DNA from: Mermis nigrescens
Taxonomy: Eukaryota > Nematoda > Enoplea > Mermithida > Mermithidae
DNA length: 64,000 nucleotides
Direction: 5' to 3'
Assembly: GCA_036768485.1 (NCBI GenBank)
Contig: JAVLUZ010000769.1
Location: forward strand, 124,001 to 188,000
In this document: positions 33,894-46,967 of the stretch, piece by piece
Layout of the letters: each line of letters opens with the position of its first letter
Position numbering within the stretch: position 1 is the first letter of the stretch
Program-made: the position numbers and the translations under genes
The notes under the pieces: model-generated
What the model was told of the DNA's origin: nothing
The model's database searches: none
The model's input: only the letters and a program-made list of their open reading frames with translations

Positions 33894-36800
33894 CTTATAA
33901 TAAGAAAATAGAAGGGAATTTTTTCCTGTGAATTTTTAAAAATATGAAAAAGGGTGGACTGGGGGTAATTTGGGCTGAAACTTTCAAAAATGTTGGTAAA
34001 AAGTTTCTACGACCGCTCCCTGGATTACTGTAGCTTTTTGCCAATTTGGGCTAAAAACGTTTTTGGGCCGTAGCTCCTCAGGCATTGCTCCTACAGCGTC
34101 GCCATCTCTTGGATTTGGTTGTCCCAAAGGGACTCAAATCTGCCTGGGTAAAATTTTGCGCTCTTTTCAATGAAAAAAGTCCCGTTTCATTAAAGTCAAT
34201 AGTTCGCGAGCTACAGTAAGAAATAAAAAATTGATGATTTTTTCAAAGGCTCTAGCTCAAAATTGACCATTGATCCCTTATTGATATTTTACTATAATAT
34301 GCAGTCTGAGGTGTAGAACAAGGATATATAAGTGACGGATTTTTAATTTCTGTTGCCGGGATCCTGTTTCCTGAAATGTGTCATTTTTTAGCAATTTTTT
34401 TAAAAATTAGCATTTTTTGTATCAACAGTTTGACTTTATTGGACAATTAAGCGCACAAATAGAATCAAAATTTAATGCTGAATCCGAAAATGTCATTATT
34501 TTTTCGATTTGAGTAATTTTTCATGGAGCTACAGTATCTACAGTAAGAAAAATCTATCATTCTGAAAAATTGTGTTAAAACAGTTTGCATTGAAGCTAGA
34601 TCAGATTTAAAAAAGCCATTAGATGCACCTTAAAAAGATCTATCGATTGGTGCAAAAAACTTGGAGCTAGCATAGACCTACAGTAAGCTACAGTAATCCA
34701 ACGTGTGATTTTTTTGTCAGTCAATATCTTGCTAACGCGCCCGCGATTTTTTTTGATACTTTGCATGTGTAAAGAGTATTGTCTAAGGATTCTAGCGGTT
34801 TAAGTTTCATGATTTTAAGTAGGATATTACTTGAGATATAAGGCTTTAAAGGTTTGTTAAAATACGGCTAATCTTATAGATTAGCCAAGATGTTGCTATG
34901 CGAGTTTTTATATTTTTTTCTGTTGGCGGGTACTCTAAGCATCATAAGAAAAAAAGTTTGTCAAGATTGGACTAATATCCGTGGAGTTATGAATTTTCAA
35001 AGTTTTGCTCAATTTTGATAGAGGTTTATGTGTAGTCACAGATATGAAATTTCCGTAAATATTATGCATGCTAAGGATACATGGTGCAGAGGTGGTATAA
35101 TTATGCTCTTTTACCCCTGATTAATTACTGTAGCTGACTAAGCTTAATTTATTCCAGATAATGAAACAAGCATTTGGAAGCAGAGAAGTTACAATTCCGA
35201 AGTTACAGTAACCTGATTACTATTAGGTTGATGTTTGCACATTTTGTGTTATTGTGTACTATGATTGAACAATGATTCTAGAATAAAGGACATGATTGTT
35301 ATTAGTTATCAAAAGGTAAAGAAGAACAAGAGAAAAGCGCAAAGTGATATATTTCATGACGTACATTGCTGTGTTTATGAAACAATTCAATGTCATCTTG
35401 ATCGCAAGTTACGTATTTACAATGATAAGAAATTAGTGTGATATAACTTTGATTGAAAAGCTCATTACTGTAAATTCAATTTTTTTGCAAGCCTCTGCTT
35501 GATTGCTGTCTGCTACTGTTATTTGGTCAGACTTTAGGGCATGGATGCAAAAGGAGATTGAGATGGGGAGGGGTGAAAACGGATTAGTATATTATTGGTG
35601 TGGCTGAAATGCAGAAATGGAGATGGAAAATGGGTAAAAGCCGGAAATGGAAAATGAAAAATGTAAAAGTGGGTAAAAGCCGAAAATGGAAGCAGCAATA
35701 CCTATAATGCTGTCCCTAAATGGGTAACATGGAGCTCTTGGTACTCCAAAAGGAACAAGATGTCCTATGAATGACTTTAAAGGCCATGCTAGATTCCATT
35801 TTATGGAGTTTCATGAATTTTTATGAATCACAAGCTCTCTCATTTTTTTCGAATTGCTGGCTTCAAGGAAAGCTTTGAACAAAATGTGCAATAGTGAACA
35901 GGATAAAACACATTTGTTATGGCCGAAACATAAGTAGAATTCAAGGAAAGCAGGGCGCAGCCCTGCTTTTCATTAATTTCATCATGATTTTTTTGTGTTA
36001 TTCACCACTAATGGCAAATAATGAATTTAGGTGATCTGGAAGTTTCCAAAAGTGATTTTTTGTCTTTAAGGGATTATGTCTACTTAGCAAAGCGCTTGGC
36101 CTAAATTTTTAGGGGGAAGAAAGATAAATGGCCAAGTTAAAATTTATGCTTTTTGGTTTTTTGTCATTAAGGTTAGGTAATTAAACTTGGCGATCTTCTG
36201 AGAGTTTCCAAAAGAGAATTATTTTCTTATTGAGAGGATTCTAGAATTTTTGGCAAATATGCCCCTAAGTTACCTCAGTGTACAAGTTTTTTGTTGATTG
36301 GTTTTTTGAACATTCGTTTTTTTCAACTTGGAAAGCTATCTAGGTATTTTATAAACCTTCTGAAAAGTACTTGAGGATGGGTTTTTTATTTGAAAGCTCA
36401 ATTCTGTACTGCTTTAGAGAACAAAGTCTTATCCTGATGGTTAAAATTTTAGATAATTCATCCAGATTCTCACAATTTTTCAACATTTTCCAGATATAGG
36501 CAAGAATTAATTTTTTCCCAAGAATTGAGGGATTGAGCCTAAGCCTAAGCCTAACCCCACTTTTTACTGCATAAGTATTTACATTTGTTCTAATTTTGTA
36601 GATCGTGGGTGTGTTTACAAAAAGGGCAAGAATTCAATTTTTTGCAAGAAATATAGCCTAAGCCTAAGCCAATGCCCACTCTTTTGAAATGACTAAAATC
36701 TTGGATAAATCATTCAATCTTTTCAAAAAATGGGTAAGAATTCAATTTTAAAATCTTTGATAATTCATTCAACCTTTTCCACAAATGGGCAAGAATTAAA

Positions 36801-39800
36801 TTTTTAGCAAGAAATATAGCCTAAGCCTAAGCCCACTCTTTTGAAATGGTTGAAATCTTGGATAATTCTTTCAACCTTTACCAAAAACGGGTAAGAATTC
36901 AATTTTAGCGAGAAATATAGCCTAAGCCTAAGCCCACTCATTTGAGATGGTTAAAATCTTTAATAATTCATTCAACCTTTTCCAAAAATGGGCAAGAATT
37001 AAATTTTTAGCAATAAATATAGTCTAAGCCTAAGCCCACTCTTTTGAGAGAATGAAGGAAGCTAGATGGCAAAGTTAAAATTTAAGGTTTTTGGTTTTTT
37101 GTCATTAACGTCAGGTAATTAAACTCGGCGATCTTCTGAGTTTCCAAAAGCGAATTATTTTCTTATTGAGAGGAGAGGATGGGCAAAACATAAGTAGAAT
37201 TCAAGGAAAGCAGGGCGCAGCTCTGCTTCCTATCAATTTCATCATGAATTCCCAAATTTAGGGTTATTCACCACGAATGGCAAATAATGTTTAAGGTGAT
37301 CTCCTGAAAGTTTGCAAAAGTGATTTTTTGTCTTCAAGGGATTATGTATACTCAGCAAAGCGCTTGGCCTAAACTTCGAGAGGGAAGAAAGCTAGATGGC
37401 AAAGTTAAAATTTATGGTTTTTGGTTTTTGTCATTGAGGTCAGATAATTAAACTTGGCAATATACTGAGAGTTTCCAGAAGCAAATTATTTTCTTATTGA
37501 GAGGATTCTAGAATTTTTGGTGAATATGTTCCTAAGTTACCTCAGTGTACAAGTTTTTTGAGGATTGGATTTTTGAACTTTGGTTTTTTCAAGTTGGAAG
37601 CTATCTAGGTATTTTATAAACTTTCTAAAAAGTACTTGAGGGTGGGTTTTTCATTTGTAAGCTTGATTATGTACTGCATTAGAAAAGAGGCTTATCTTGA
37701 TGGTTAAAGTCTTGAATAATTCATCCAGATTGTCACAATTTTTCAACATTTTCCAGAAACAGGCAAAAATTCATTTTTTCCGAGAATTGAGGGATCAAGC
37801 CTAAGCCTAATCCCAACCCCACTTTTTACGCATAAGTATTTACATTTGTTTTAATTTTTAGATGGTGAGTGTGTTTCCAAAAAGGGCAAGAATTCAATTT
37901 TTTTGCAAGAAATATAGCCTAAGCCTAAGTCTAACCCCACTCTTTTGAAATGATTGAAATCTTGGATAAATTATTCAATCTTTTCCAAAAATGGGTAAGA
38001 ATTCAATTTTTAGCAATAAATATAGCCTAAGCCTAAGCCCACTCATTTGAGATAGTTAAAATCTTTGATAATTCATTCAACATTTTCCAAAAATGGGCAA
38101 GAATTCAATTTTTAGCAAGAAAATAGCCTAAGCCTAAGCCCACTCTTTTGAAATGGTTAAAATCTTTGATAATTCATTCAACCTTTTCCAAAAATAAGCA
38201 AGAATTCAATTTTTAGCAAGAAATATAGCCTAAGCCTAACCCCGCTTTTTACTGTATAGGCATTTTCATATGTTCTTTCATTTTCAGGGTGCAACATTTA
38301 TTGATGAAGAATTATATTCCTTTTACTACTTTTTGGAATTATACCAGTTTCATACAACAGAATTCAAATTGCAAAGTCTATGGCTTTTCAGGTAATGGTG
38401 CAACATAATCTACCAGGCCCATTTTACCATCCTTCGTGTTACATGTATGCATTTAATGGCTCAAAATTAGGGGGTAATCATGGCTGTTTTTAAAGGGGAG
38501 GGGGTAAATGACCTTCAAAAACACCCAAAAACTGCCAAAAATGTAATAATTCTAAAAATTGGGGGAAGAGAGTCAAAAATTTACTGGCATTGAGGGGGAA
38601 AGGGGGAAGATCAATTTCAGGTTGGGAATCCCCTTCTTACTGTATGGGTAAGCCATTTTTCAGTTTACCTCTGTCATGGCTTTTTGAAGTTTGATTTTAA
38701 ATAATTAGTTTTGCTATATGTTCTGTGAATATGTAATCCTTAGTTGACCAACATGGTGCGCTGAGCACACCATGTGAGTGCAGTGAGCACAAACATTGTG
38801 TGCTTTGCGCACCATGCGAGCTAAGCAAGCATGTAAAGGTGTTAGAAGTTGTAAAAGGGTATATGGTGTTCAAAGCACACCTGAGAGTCATGCAAGTGCA
38901 AGCATAGTGCGCAAAGTGCATTGTGAAAGTGCAACAAAGTCAAGCATGCCCTTTTTTAGTTATACAAAGTTAGTGTAGTGCTTGAATTAAGATCAGGGAG
39001 GGGAGGATGTTTTTCAAGGATAACTGTCAAAGTTTAAATTTTTGATTTTTGCAACTGTGCAAAGCGCACCATGCAAGCAAAGCGAGCAGATATAGGTGCG
39101 CACAGTGGACAATGAAAGCAAAGCGAGTGCATGTAGGTGCGCGAAGTGCACGATGCAAGCAAAGCAAGCGCATATAGGTGTGGGAAGCACACCATGCGAG
39201 CGAAGCAAGCACATGTAGGTGCGTGAAGCGCACCATGCAAGCGAAGCGAGTGCGTGTAGGTTCACAAAGCGCACCATGCGAGTGAAGCTAACGCGTATAG
39301 GTGCGCAAAGCGCACTATGCGAGCATGGTGAGCGCGTACATGGTGAAGAAAGCGCACCAAGCAAGTGAAGCAAGCACATACAAGGTGACAAGGTGCACCA
39401 TGCAAACAAAGTGAGTCTGTATCAAAATACAAAAGGTTGCACGTTTAAGCAGGTGGCTGGAATCAGTACAAAGCGTAGCGCAGCCGCGCTTTCAAATTTT
39501 TAAGTTGTCTTATGTTCTAGCTGAAAACATTAATGGTCAAATGACACTCATAAGTATATTTAGGGGGGTGAGAACATTTCTAGGGGATAAGCCCTACCTT
39601 AAGTTCATGATGTTGAAGGTGCCAAGTAAACTGTAAAGTGAATAATTTTGGAATATGATCAAGCACTGCAAAATACAAAAGACATATGGGCGCCAAGCGC
39701 CTACTGTTTCATGATATAACATTAATTGTAAATACCAGAATACAGTCTTAGTAAATCATCTTCTATAGACTACACTGATTGATTTGCTTATTCAGGGATT

Positions 39801-40100
39801 GGGTACAGTTACAGTAAACTGTTATCTATAAGCTACACTGATTGATTTGCTACTTCAGGAATTGGGTGTCTTTATTTTCTTCATAACTTTCTCAAATCGA
39901 ACAAATTAGACAATGCGATTAAGAAAATAGGTACCTTTTTATAGTAAATTTTTGAAAAATCTCATGTTGTTCATAACTTTATCAATTTTCATCCAATTTT
40001 GACAAAAAATTATTTGTTTTGTAGAGAATTTTACGGCCTTCTCCGTGAGCGAAGCGAACAAATCAGACTATGCGCTGCAGCGCATAGTCTGGTTTGTTTT
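33894..40100. mobile_element. Large non-coding repeat, unit B (6.2 kb)
   Basis: Same order as unit A. The first 1.4 kb is almost identical to A, while the rest is more diverged. It is longer because a segment of about 1.2 kb (palindrome, slowly varying GGATTCTAGAATTTTTGG block and CCTAAG repeats) is present twice, at about 35940-37060 and 37190-38250. It ends in a perfect 26-bp palindrome at 40065-40090. Confidence 0.75.
39052..39422. repeat. 41-bp GC-rich hairpin array (unit B)
   Basis: Nine units matching the array of unit A in order, with many single-base differences. Confidence 0.85.
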
Positions 40101-42960
40101 CTTATAATAAGAAAATAGAAGGGAATTTTTTCCTGTGAATTTTTAAAAATATGAAAAAGGGTGGACTGGGGGTAATTTGGGCTGAAACTTTCAAAAATGT
40201 TGGTAAAAAGTTTCTACGACCGCTCCCTGGATTACTGTAGCTTTTTGCCAATTTGGGCTAAAAACGTTTTTGGGCCGTAGCTCCTCAGGCATTGCTCCTA
40301 CAGCGTCGCCATCTCTTGGATTTGGTTGTCCTAAAGGGACTCAAATCTGCCTCGGTAAAATTTTGCGCTCTTTTCAATGAAAAAAGTCCCGTTCCATTAA
40401 AGTCAATAGTTCGCGAGCTACAGTAAGAAATAAAAAATTGATGATTTTTTCAAAGGCTCTAGCTCAAAATTGACCATTGATCCCTTATTGATATTTTACT
40501 ATAATATGCAGTCTGAGGTGTAGAACAAGGATATATAAGTGACGGATTTTTAATTTCTGTTGCCGGGATCCTGTTTCCTGAAATGTGTCATTTTTTAGCA
40601 ATTTTTTTAAAAATTAGCATTTTTTGTATCAACAGTTTGACTTTATTGGACAATTAAGCGCACAAATAGAATCAAAATTTAATGCTGAATCCGAAAATGT
40701 CATTATTTTTTCGATTTGAGTAATTTTTCATGGAGCTACAGTATCTACAGTAAGAAAAATCTATCATTCTGAAAAATTGTGTTAAAACAGTTTGCATTGA
40801 AGCTAGATCAGATTTAAAAAAGCCATTAGATGCACCTTAAAAAGATCTATCGATTGGTGCAAAAAACTTGGAGCTAGCATAGACCTACAGTAAGCTACAG
40901 TAATCCAACGTGTGATTTTTTTGTCAGTCAATATCTTGCTAACGCGCCCGCGATTTTTTTTGATACTTTGCACGTGTAGAGAATATTGTCTAAGGAATCT
41001 AGCGGTTTAAGTTTCATGATTTTAAGTAGGATATTACTTGAGATATAAGGCTTTAAAGGTTTGTTAAAATACGGCTAATCTTATAGATTAGCCAAGATGT
41101 TGCTATGCGAGTTTTTATATTTTTTTCTGTTGGCGGGTACTCTAAGCATCATAAGAAAAAAAAGTTTGTCAAGATTGGACTAATATCCGTGGAGTTATGA
41201 ATTTTCAAAGTTTTGCTCAATTTTGATAGAGGTTTATGTGTAGTCACAGATATGAAATTTCCGTAAATATAATTATGCTCTTTTACCCCTGATTAATTAC
41301 TGTAGCTGACTAAGCTTAATTTATTCCAGATAATGAAACCAGCATTTGGAAGCAGAGAAGTTACAATTCCGAAGTTACAGTAACCTGATTACTATTAGGT
41401 TGATGTTTGCACATTTTGTGTTATTGTGTACTATGATTGAACAATGATTCTAGAATAAAGGACATGATCGTTATTATTATCAAAAGGTAAAGAAGAACAA
41501 GAGAAAAGTGCGAAGCTATATATTTCATGACATCAATTGCCATGTTGATGAAACAATTCAATGTCATCTTAGTTGCAAGTTACGTATTTACAGTGATAAG
41601 AAATTTCTTCTAGAAGCTCATTACTGTAAATTCAATTTTTTTGCAAGCCTCTGCTTGATTGCTGTCTGCTACTTTTATTTGGTCAGACTTTAGGGCATGG
41701 ATGCAAAAGGACATTGAGATGGGGAGGGGTGAAAACGGATTAGTATATTATTGGTGTGGCTGAAATGCGGAAATGGAAATGGAAAATGGGTAAAAGCCGG
41801 AAATGGAAAATGGAAAAATGGGTAAAAGCCGGAAGCGGAAGCAGCAATATAATGCTTTCCCAAAATGGGTAACATGGAGCTCTTGGTACTCCAAAAGGAA
41901 CAACATGTCCTATGAATGAATTTGTAGGCCTTGCTGTATTGCATTTTATGGAGTTTCATTAATTTCTATGAATCACAAGCTTCCACAATTTTTTCGAATT
42001 GCTGGCTTCAAGGAATGCTTTGAACAAAATATACATTTGTTATGGCCAAAACATAAGTAGAATTCAAAGAAAGCAGGGCGCAGCCCTGCTTTCCATTTAT
42101 TTCATCAAGAATTGCTGAATTTTGGGTTATTCACCACTAATGGCAAACAATGAATTTAGGTGATCTGAAAGTTTCCAAAAGTGATTATTTGTCTTTAAGG
42201 GATTATGTATACTTAGCAAAGCGCTTGGCCTAAATTTTGAGAGGGAAGAAAGCTAGATAGCAAAGTTAAAATTTATGATTTATGGTTTTTTGTCATTAAG
42301 GTCAGATGATTAAATTTGGCAATCTTCTGAGAATTTCCAAAAAGCGAATTATTTTCTTATTTAGAGGATTCTAGAATTTTTGGCGAATATGTTACCTGAG
42401 TGTAGAATTTATTTGTGGATTGTTTTTTTGAACTTTGGTTTTTTCAACTTGGAAACTATCTAGGTATTTTATAAACCTTCTAAAAAGTTCTTTAGGGTGG
42501 TTTTTTCATTTGAAAGCTCAATTCTGTACTGCTTTAGAGAACAAAGGCTTATCTTGATGATTAAAAGTTTGGATAATTCATCCAGATTCTCACAATTTTT
42601 CAACATTTTCCAGAAACAGGCAAGAATTCATATTTTTTCCAAGAATTGAGGAATCAAGCCTAAGCCTAAGCCTAAACCCACTTTTTACCGCATAAGTATT
42701 CACTTTTGTTTTAATTTTTAGATGGTGGGTGTGTTTCCAAAAAGGTAATGAATTCATAATTTTTCAAGAATTGAGGGATCAAGCCCAAGCCTAAGCCTAA
42801 CCCCACTTTTTACTGCATAAGTATTTACATTTGTTTTAATTGTTTTTATGGTGGGTGTGTTTCCAAAAAGAGCAAGAATTCAATTTTCCCCAAGAAATAT
42901 AGCCTAAGCCTAAGCCAAACCCCACTCTTTTGAGATGTTTAAAATCTTTGATACTTTTTT
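40101..42960. mobile_element. Large non-coding repeat, unit C (3' truncated)
   Basis: Almost identical to unit A over about 2.7 kb, including a 61-codon open frame at 41508 that is the same as at 30441. One deletion of about 33 bp lies near 41270. It stops in the CCTAAG repeats, where unrelated sequence begins near 42960, so it lacks the GC hairpin array and terminal palindrome. Confidence 0.75.
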
Positions 42961-43487
42961 CAGCTTACGGTGAGATTTAAGAATATAAATTAGTTCAACT
43001 TAATTTTTAAATCGAGATTTCTTATTTTCATATCACGTTCAAATTGTTCGAGAATTATTGCGGCAGTAGAGACTGCAATGGACAAATATTCAGGTATATA
43101 ATTGTGCATATAATGGCCCAAAAATTTGGAAGGGTGGTGGTCTCAGTACATGATGTTGGAGCAGAGGTTTGGGGGTGGGGGAGTTTCAGCATCAGGACAA
43201 TGTTCGCCCCTCACAAATATTTATTCACCTCCTTAAAATTGGTGCTCTGTGAAAATCGCAAAAATTTTCTCATAATTTGAAGAAAAGATGCTTAGGGGCA
43301 AGGGGTTAAATGACTTCAAATGTTTCAGGAGGGGCATCCCCCTACTTTCTGTTATATGTATTTTTATATTAATTTAAGATACAATTTATCTTACTGTAGT
43401 ACAATATGTCTATATGATATTGTATTCAAGCAATTAAAATTCAATGATTTAAAACAAACATCTGAATGTTTGATCCAATATTTTTAG
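42961..43487. other. Non-coding stretch before the AT-hook segment
   Basis: Unrelated to the large repeat. No gene recognised. The 3' end TATTTTTAG at 43487 is a plausible splice acceptor for the next feature. Confidence 0.4.
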
Positions 43488-44271
43488 ACAACGAGGAACC
43501 AATTGTGGCTAAAAACCCCGAGGCCGGCCTGCCAAACGGCAGCCGCCTAATAGCAAAACGAATAATGCTCCTGGACGAAAGGTGGCGGGAATGACAAACT
43601 CACCTCTGTTAGATACCAATGAGGTACAGACAAGTGGGATTACCATCTTGCAAAACCCGTCCACAACTGTTCAGGGGCCAAAACGAATAAGTAAGAAGCA
43701 AAGGTTAAGCTTGACATGGTTGGCTAATCTAGCAAAGCAAAAAACTGTCAACCAAGTAGGAAGCCCAAGTAAGGATGAGCAATCTGAATCTAATATTGCA
43801 GATAAACAGAAACCAAAAACATTGCGTAAAAAGACTAGATTAAGTTTGCTACGTTCAGCTAATATGCAAAAGCAAAACAGTTTAAAACAGGTAAGTGAGA
43901 GTAATATTGTGAATGACGTAGTTGACACGATTGTTTCTGTGGGTGACCCGCCAAGGGGTCTTACTCACAGCCAGGAATTGATGCCACCCCCACATGGGCC
44001 TTATCCAGCGCACTTTGAGTTTCCACCAGCCAGGGCTTGCAACCATCAGCAAGCTATTGCTCAGGTAATTATCGACCAGTGCAACTTGCAGTTTGATAGT
44101 GTGCGCGACTTTGCTCGCCCAAATGCATACTTGTGCAACTTCACATTAAGTGCGTATCTGGCGCATGTATGCACAATTGATGAGACAATACCTGTGATAG
44201 CTATTGATGCAGGTTTTAGCGGCTATCAGTATGCTGAATGTAATCAGCTGAATTTACAAAAAATCAGCTGA
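43488..44271 (+). CDS. AT-hook protein segment (frameshifted), function unknown
   Basis: Open to a TGA at 44269-44271. The start of the open part reads KPRGRPAKRQPPNSKT at 43513-43560, a classic AT-hook (core RGRP flanked by basic residues) that binds the minor groove of AT-rich DNA, followed by a second, weaker APGRK. Directly upstream is a TAA at 43510-43512. The other frame reads NEEPIVAK up to an A5 run, so a one-base loss in that run would explain the break; it could be a real frameshift or a sequence error. Two internal copies follow about 50 residues apart: KKQRLSLTWLANLAKQ and KKTRLSLLRSANMQKQ. The C-terminal half (DQCNLQFDSVRDFARPNAYL) matches nothing I know. CAGGTAAGT at 43888 and CAGGTAATT at 44062 are strong donor-like sites, so exon limits are uncertain. 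Confidence 0.55.
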
Positions 44272-45452
44272 ATTTTTTACGAAAAAGGCATAAAACTTTG
44301 CAAGTCAGCAATTGGCAAGGCGTACCTCACCCCTTCGCGCGGGGTGGGCTGTCGAGCCAAAATATACATGTAACAGGGTTGGAGGGAACACTACTAAGTC
44401 CGAGAATTCCATATCGCTTCAGCCAGTCATGGGTTCGTCTGTGGGATTAAGGTCTAAAATTGGCAGGTCATCTAGCCCCCTCCCCTTTTGTCACCCCAAT
44501 GGATAGATAATGCAGATATTGATTGTTACATGTATATTTGGTAACCAAGTGAGGACGCCGCTTAACATGCGCAGCATGGGACATCGGGAGGGGGGTGTTT
44601 AATTTTAAAGTGCCCCTTTAGGGCCTCATGCTTCGAAAAATATTTTTTTTTGGCTTTTTCTGTCCTTGCTTGACTAAAGATCCAAATTTTCATATAAAAA
44701 ATAAAAAAAGTTGAACAAATTGAAAAAATATATTCAAAACATGAGTATAAGGCGCGAAGCGCCGAAAAATCGATGCTTTTGAGCAAATAGATAGCTTAAA
44801 AAGTTTACAAAGCTATCTGTGTTCGATTTTTAGGAATGTATTGTAAACTTTCTAAACATTCCGAAATTCAGGGGGTGTAAGGGCTTTTTTGCGGGTGGGG
44901 CAGAGAAGGTTAAAAAACTTTCCAGAAGGGCTAATCCCTTATTATTATGTATGAACGCTGGATTGCTTCAATTCTGCCCATTACATGTGGAAGCTACCTC
45001 GGTCATTTCCTGCGAATTAGCAAATTGATGGCGAAATTTTTCGTTGGAATCGTCGAGATGAGTCATTACATCTATCATGTCGTTGTTTTCGTTATTAATT
45101 TGGTTTTCCTTTGTTTTATGAAAGTTTGAATTTCGGTCATTTTATTCTAGATTTGCGAAAATATTTCGCAAATCTAGAATCTCAAAAAGTAAATCAAATT
45201 GAATAAACTAAGCAAAACACGAGTATATGGCGCGAAGCGCCGAAAATTTCACACTTTTGAGCAACTAGATAGCTATAAACCCTTAATAAGGCCCATTCCC
45301 TTTGATTGTTTAGATAGTTTTTGGCAACTTTTGAAAAATCCCAAATTCTGAGGTTGGTGATAATTTGCTCACTACGTTCAATATAATTCAGCGTAGATGA
45401 ATTATTTATATTTTGCAATGCTCTGTTTGCAATAAAATGTATGCAATAATAG
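44272..45452. other. Non-coding stretch with two copies of a GGCGCGAAGCGCC repeat
   Basis: Perfect 13-bp palindromic stems with loop GAA or similar at 44751-44763 and 45229-45241, each in the context AAAACAYGAGTATA before and TTTTGAGCAAMTAGATAGCT after. Inverted relatives lie at 53873-53885 and 52515-52527. 45140-45185 contains another inverted repeat (ATTCTAGATTTGCGAAA and its complement). No gene seen. Confidence 0.5.
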
Positions 45453-46935
45453 GGGAGACAGGACGCGGCGGACCAACGACCAGTGGCAGCGGTGGTGGAG
45501 CAACCGCGACCGGCAGTGGAGCGACGGCGATCGGCAGTTGAGCGACGGCGGCAGGCAGTGGAGGTGCGACGTCCAGCACTGACAGCGGTGGAGCGACGGC
45601 AAGCGGTAGTGGCGGCGGCGGCAAATCTGCAAGTGGAGCGGGTACTCTTTTTCATTTTCATGATAAATAAACTGACGTTTTCCTTTTACGAAAAAATTCG
45701 GAGGCAAGCGATTACATTTGATTCAGAAATTTTTCAAACGTCAGCTGAATAATTCACTTCACTATGCAGAAGTAGTTATATTTCAGTTTTTTATCCTTTC
45801 TAAAATACATACATTGAAGGTCTATGAGTCAAGTATGATTTTGCAGGCGGCTTTGCGGGTTTTATTTGATATTCTAAAAAAATTTAAAACTATTTAAATT
45901 AAACGTTCTATTTAACAATAATAATTGTGTAGGAGTGTACCTTTGAAAAGATTTTAAGTAAGATGGGGCCCAGCCAATATTTAAAAATCTACAATTCGTA
46001 TTTTCCGCTCTTTATAATCATTGTTTGCAATACATTAGAGACGGATGGAGCTGATAGCTTCAGAGGCGCGGCGGCAGGATCTGGCAACGGCGGCAGTGGC
46101 GGAGCTACGTCAGCGTCGGGCGGTAGCTGTGGAGCAGGTGGACAACGCGGTGGCGGCGGTGATGAGGGAGCTGGCGTTGCGACCTCGCCCGCGTTTTGTG
46201 GTCATCGGAGACTCTCTTGTGCGGGGCCTGGAAGTGTCCGATGCGGTCGTATTCTGTCTGCCTGGAGGCAAGTTCAGTGTCTGTCCCACGTGGGTCAGGG
46301 TAGCGGCGATGCTTCCTACCGCCGCTCTTCTGATTCATTTGGGCGGCTGTGACTTGTCCACCCGTGACGGAGAATACGCTGGAAGCCCGAACACTTGCCG
46401 GCTTGCGAACAACTTGGTTGATATGGCCACCCGAATCTGTACATGGTATGGCATTCGGGTGGTCATATCTGTCATGTTGCCTCGCAGGCTTCCGCCTCGT
46501 AGCAAGTTGGGTACTAAGATGGCCAAGTTTAAACGGTATGTTACTTTGTTCTGTGTCAGTGCTACATTGTATAAAAGTTCAATAACAGTTCGAAATTTAT
46601 TCCTCGAATTATGTTTAACATTTACATTTAAAGTGATTCATTGATCTGAAACATTTTTGTATTATCTACATTAAAATTTCCATAGACATGAGCTGCGCAA
46701 AAATGTTGCGTTGTATCATTATTACTAAGTATAACTAACATTCAGTGAGTTGTGGGCCAAAGTGCGAGGAGCGGCGAACCCGGGAATCAGCGTGTTGGAT
46801 GTCCACGGCAAGTTCCGGCAGCACCTGCGCACCGGCGGCGTGTACGATATCGACGGAGTGCACTTGGCGCCTGCTGGCCGGTTGATTTTGCAGCAGAAGA
46901 TGGACCACGCCTTGGCGGCGGCTGTTGCCCCATAA
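45453..46935 (+). CDS. Three-exon gene with SGNH-hydrolase-like domain
   Basis: Exons 45453-45641, 46039-46535 and 46746-46935, joined by GT-AG introns (GTACTC...CATTAG and GTATGT...TTCAG) that keep one frame for about 291 codons. The first exon lacks a start, so an upstream exon is missing, or translation starts at Met 46045. Exon 1 and early exon 2 are Arg/Ala/Glu-rich (AVERRRSAVERRRQAVEVR), probably helical. The SGNH domain starts at VVIGDSLVRGLE (block I Ser), has LLIHLGGCDLS where the family oxyanion Asn is Cys, and ends with DGVHLAPAGRL (block V Asp and His) in the last exon. Such domains are esterases or acyl hydrolases, and also occur in some retrotransposon proteins. Codons are very GC-rich against AT-rich surroundings, which may point to unusual origin. 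The Cys change makes activity uncertain. Confidence 0.7.
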
Positions 46936-46961
46936 GGGTTGTATTATGCATAAATGAACAT

Positions 46962-46967
46962 AATAAA
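46962..46967 (+). terminator. Poly(A) signal
   Basis: AATAAA 27 bp after the stop codon of the SGNH-like gene, followed by more overlapping AATAAA-like words. Confidence 0.6.

Noticed and set aside
45194..45661. 155-codon minus-strand frame over the first SGNH-gene exon
   Set aside because: It is the antisense shadow of a GC-rich, repetitive exon that fits the plus-strand splicing pattern.
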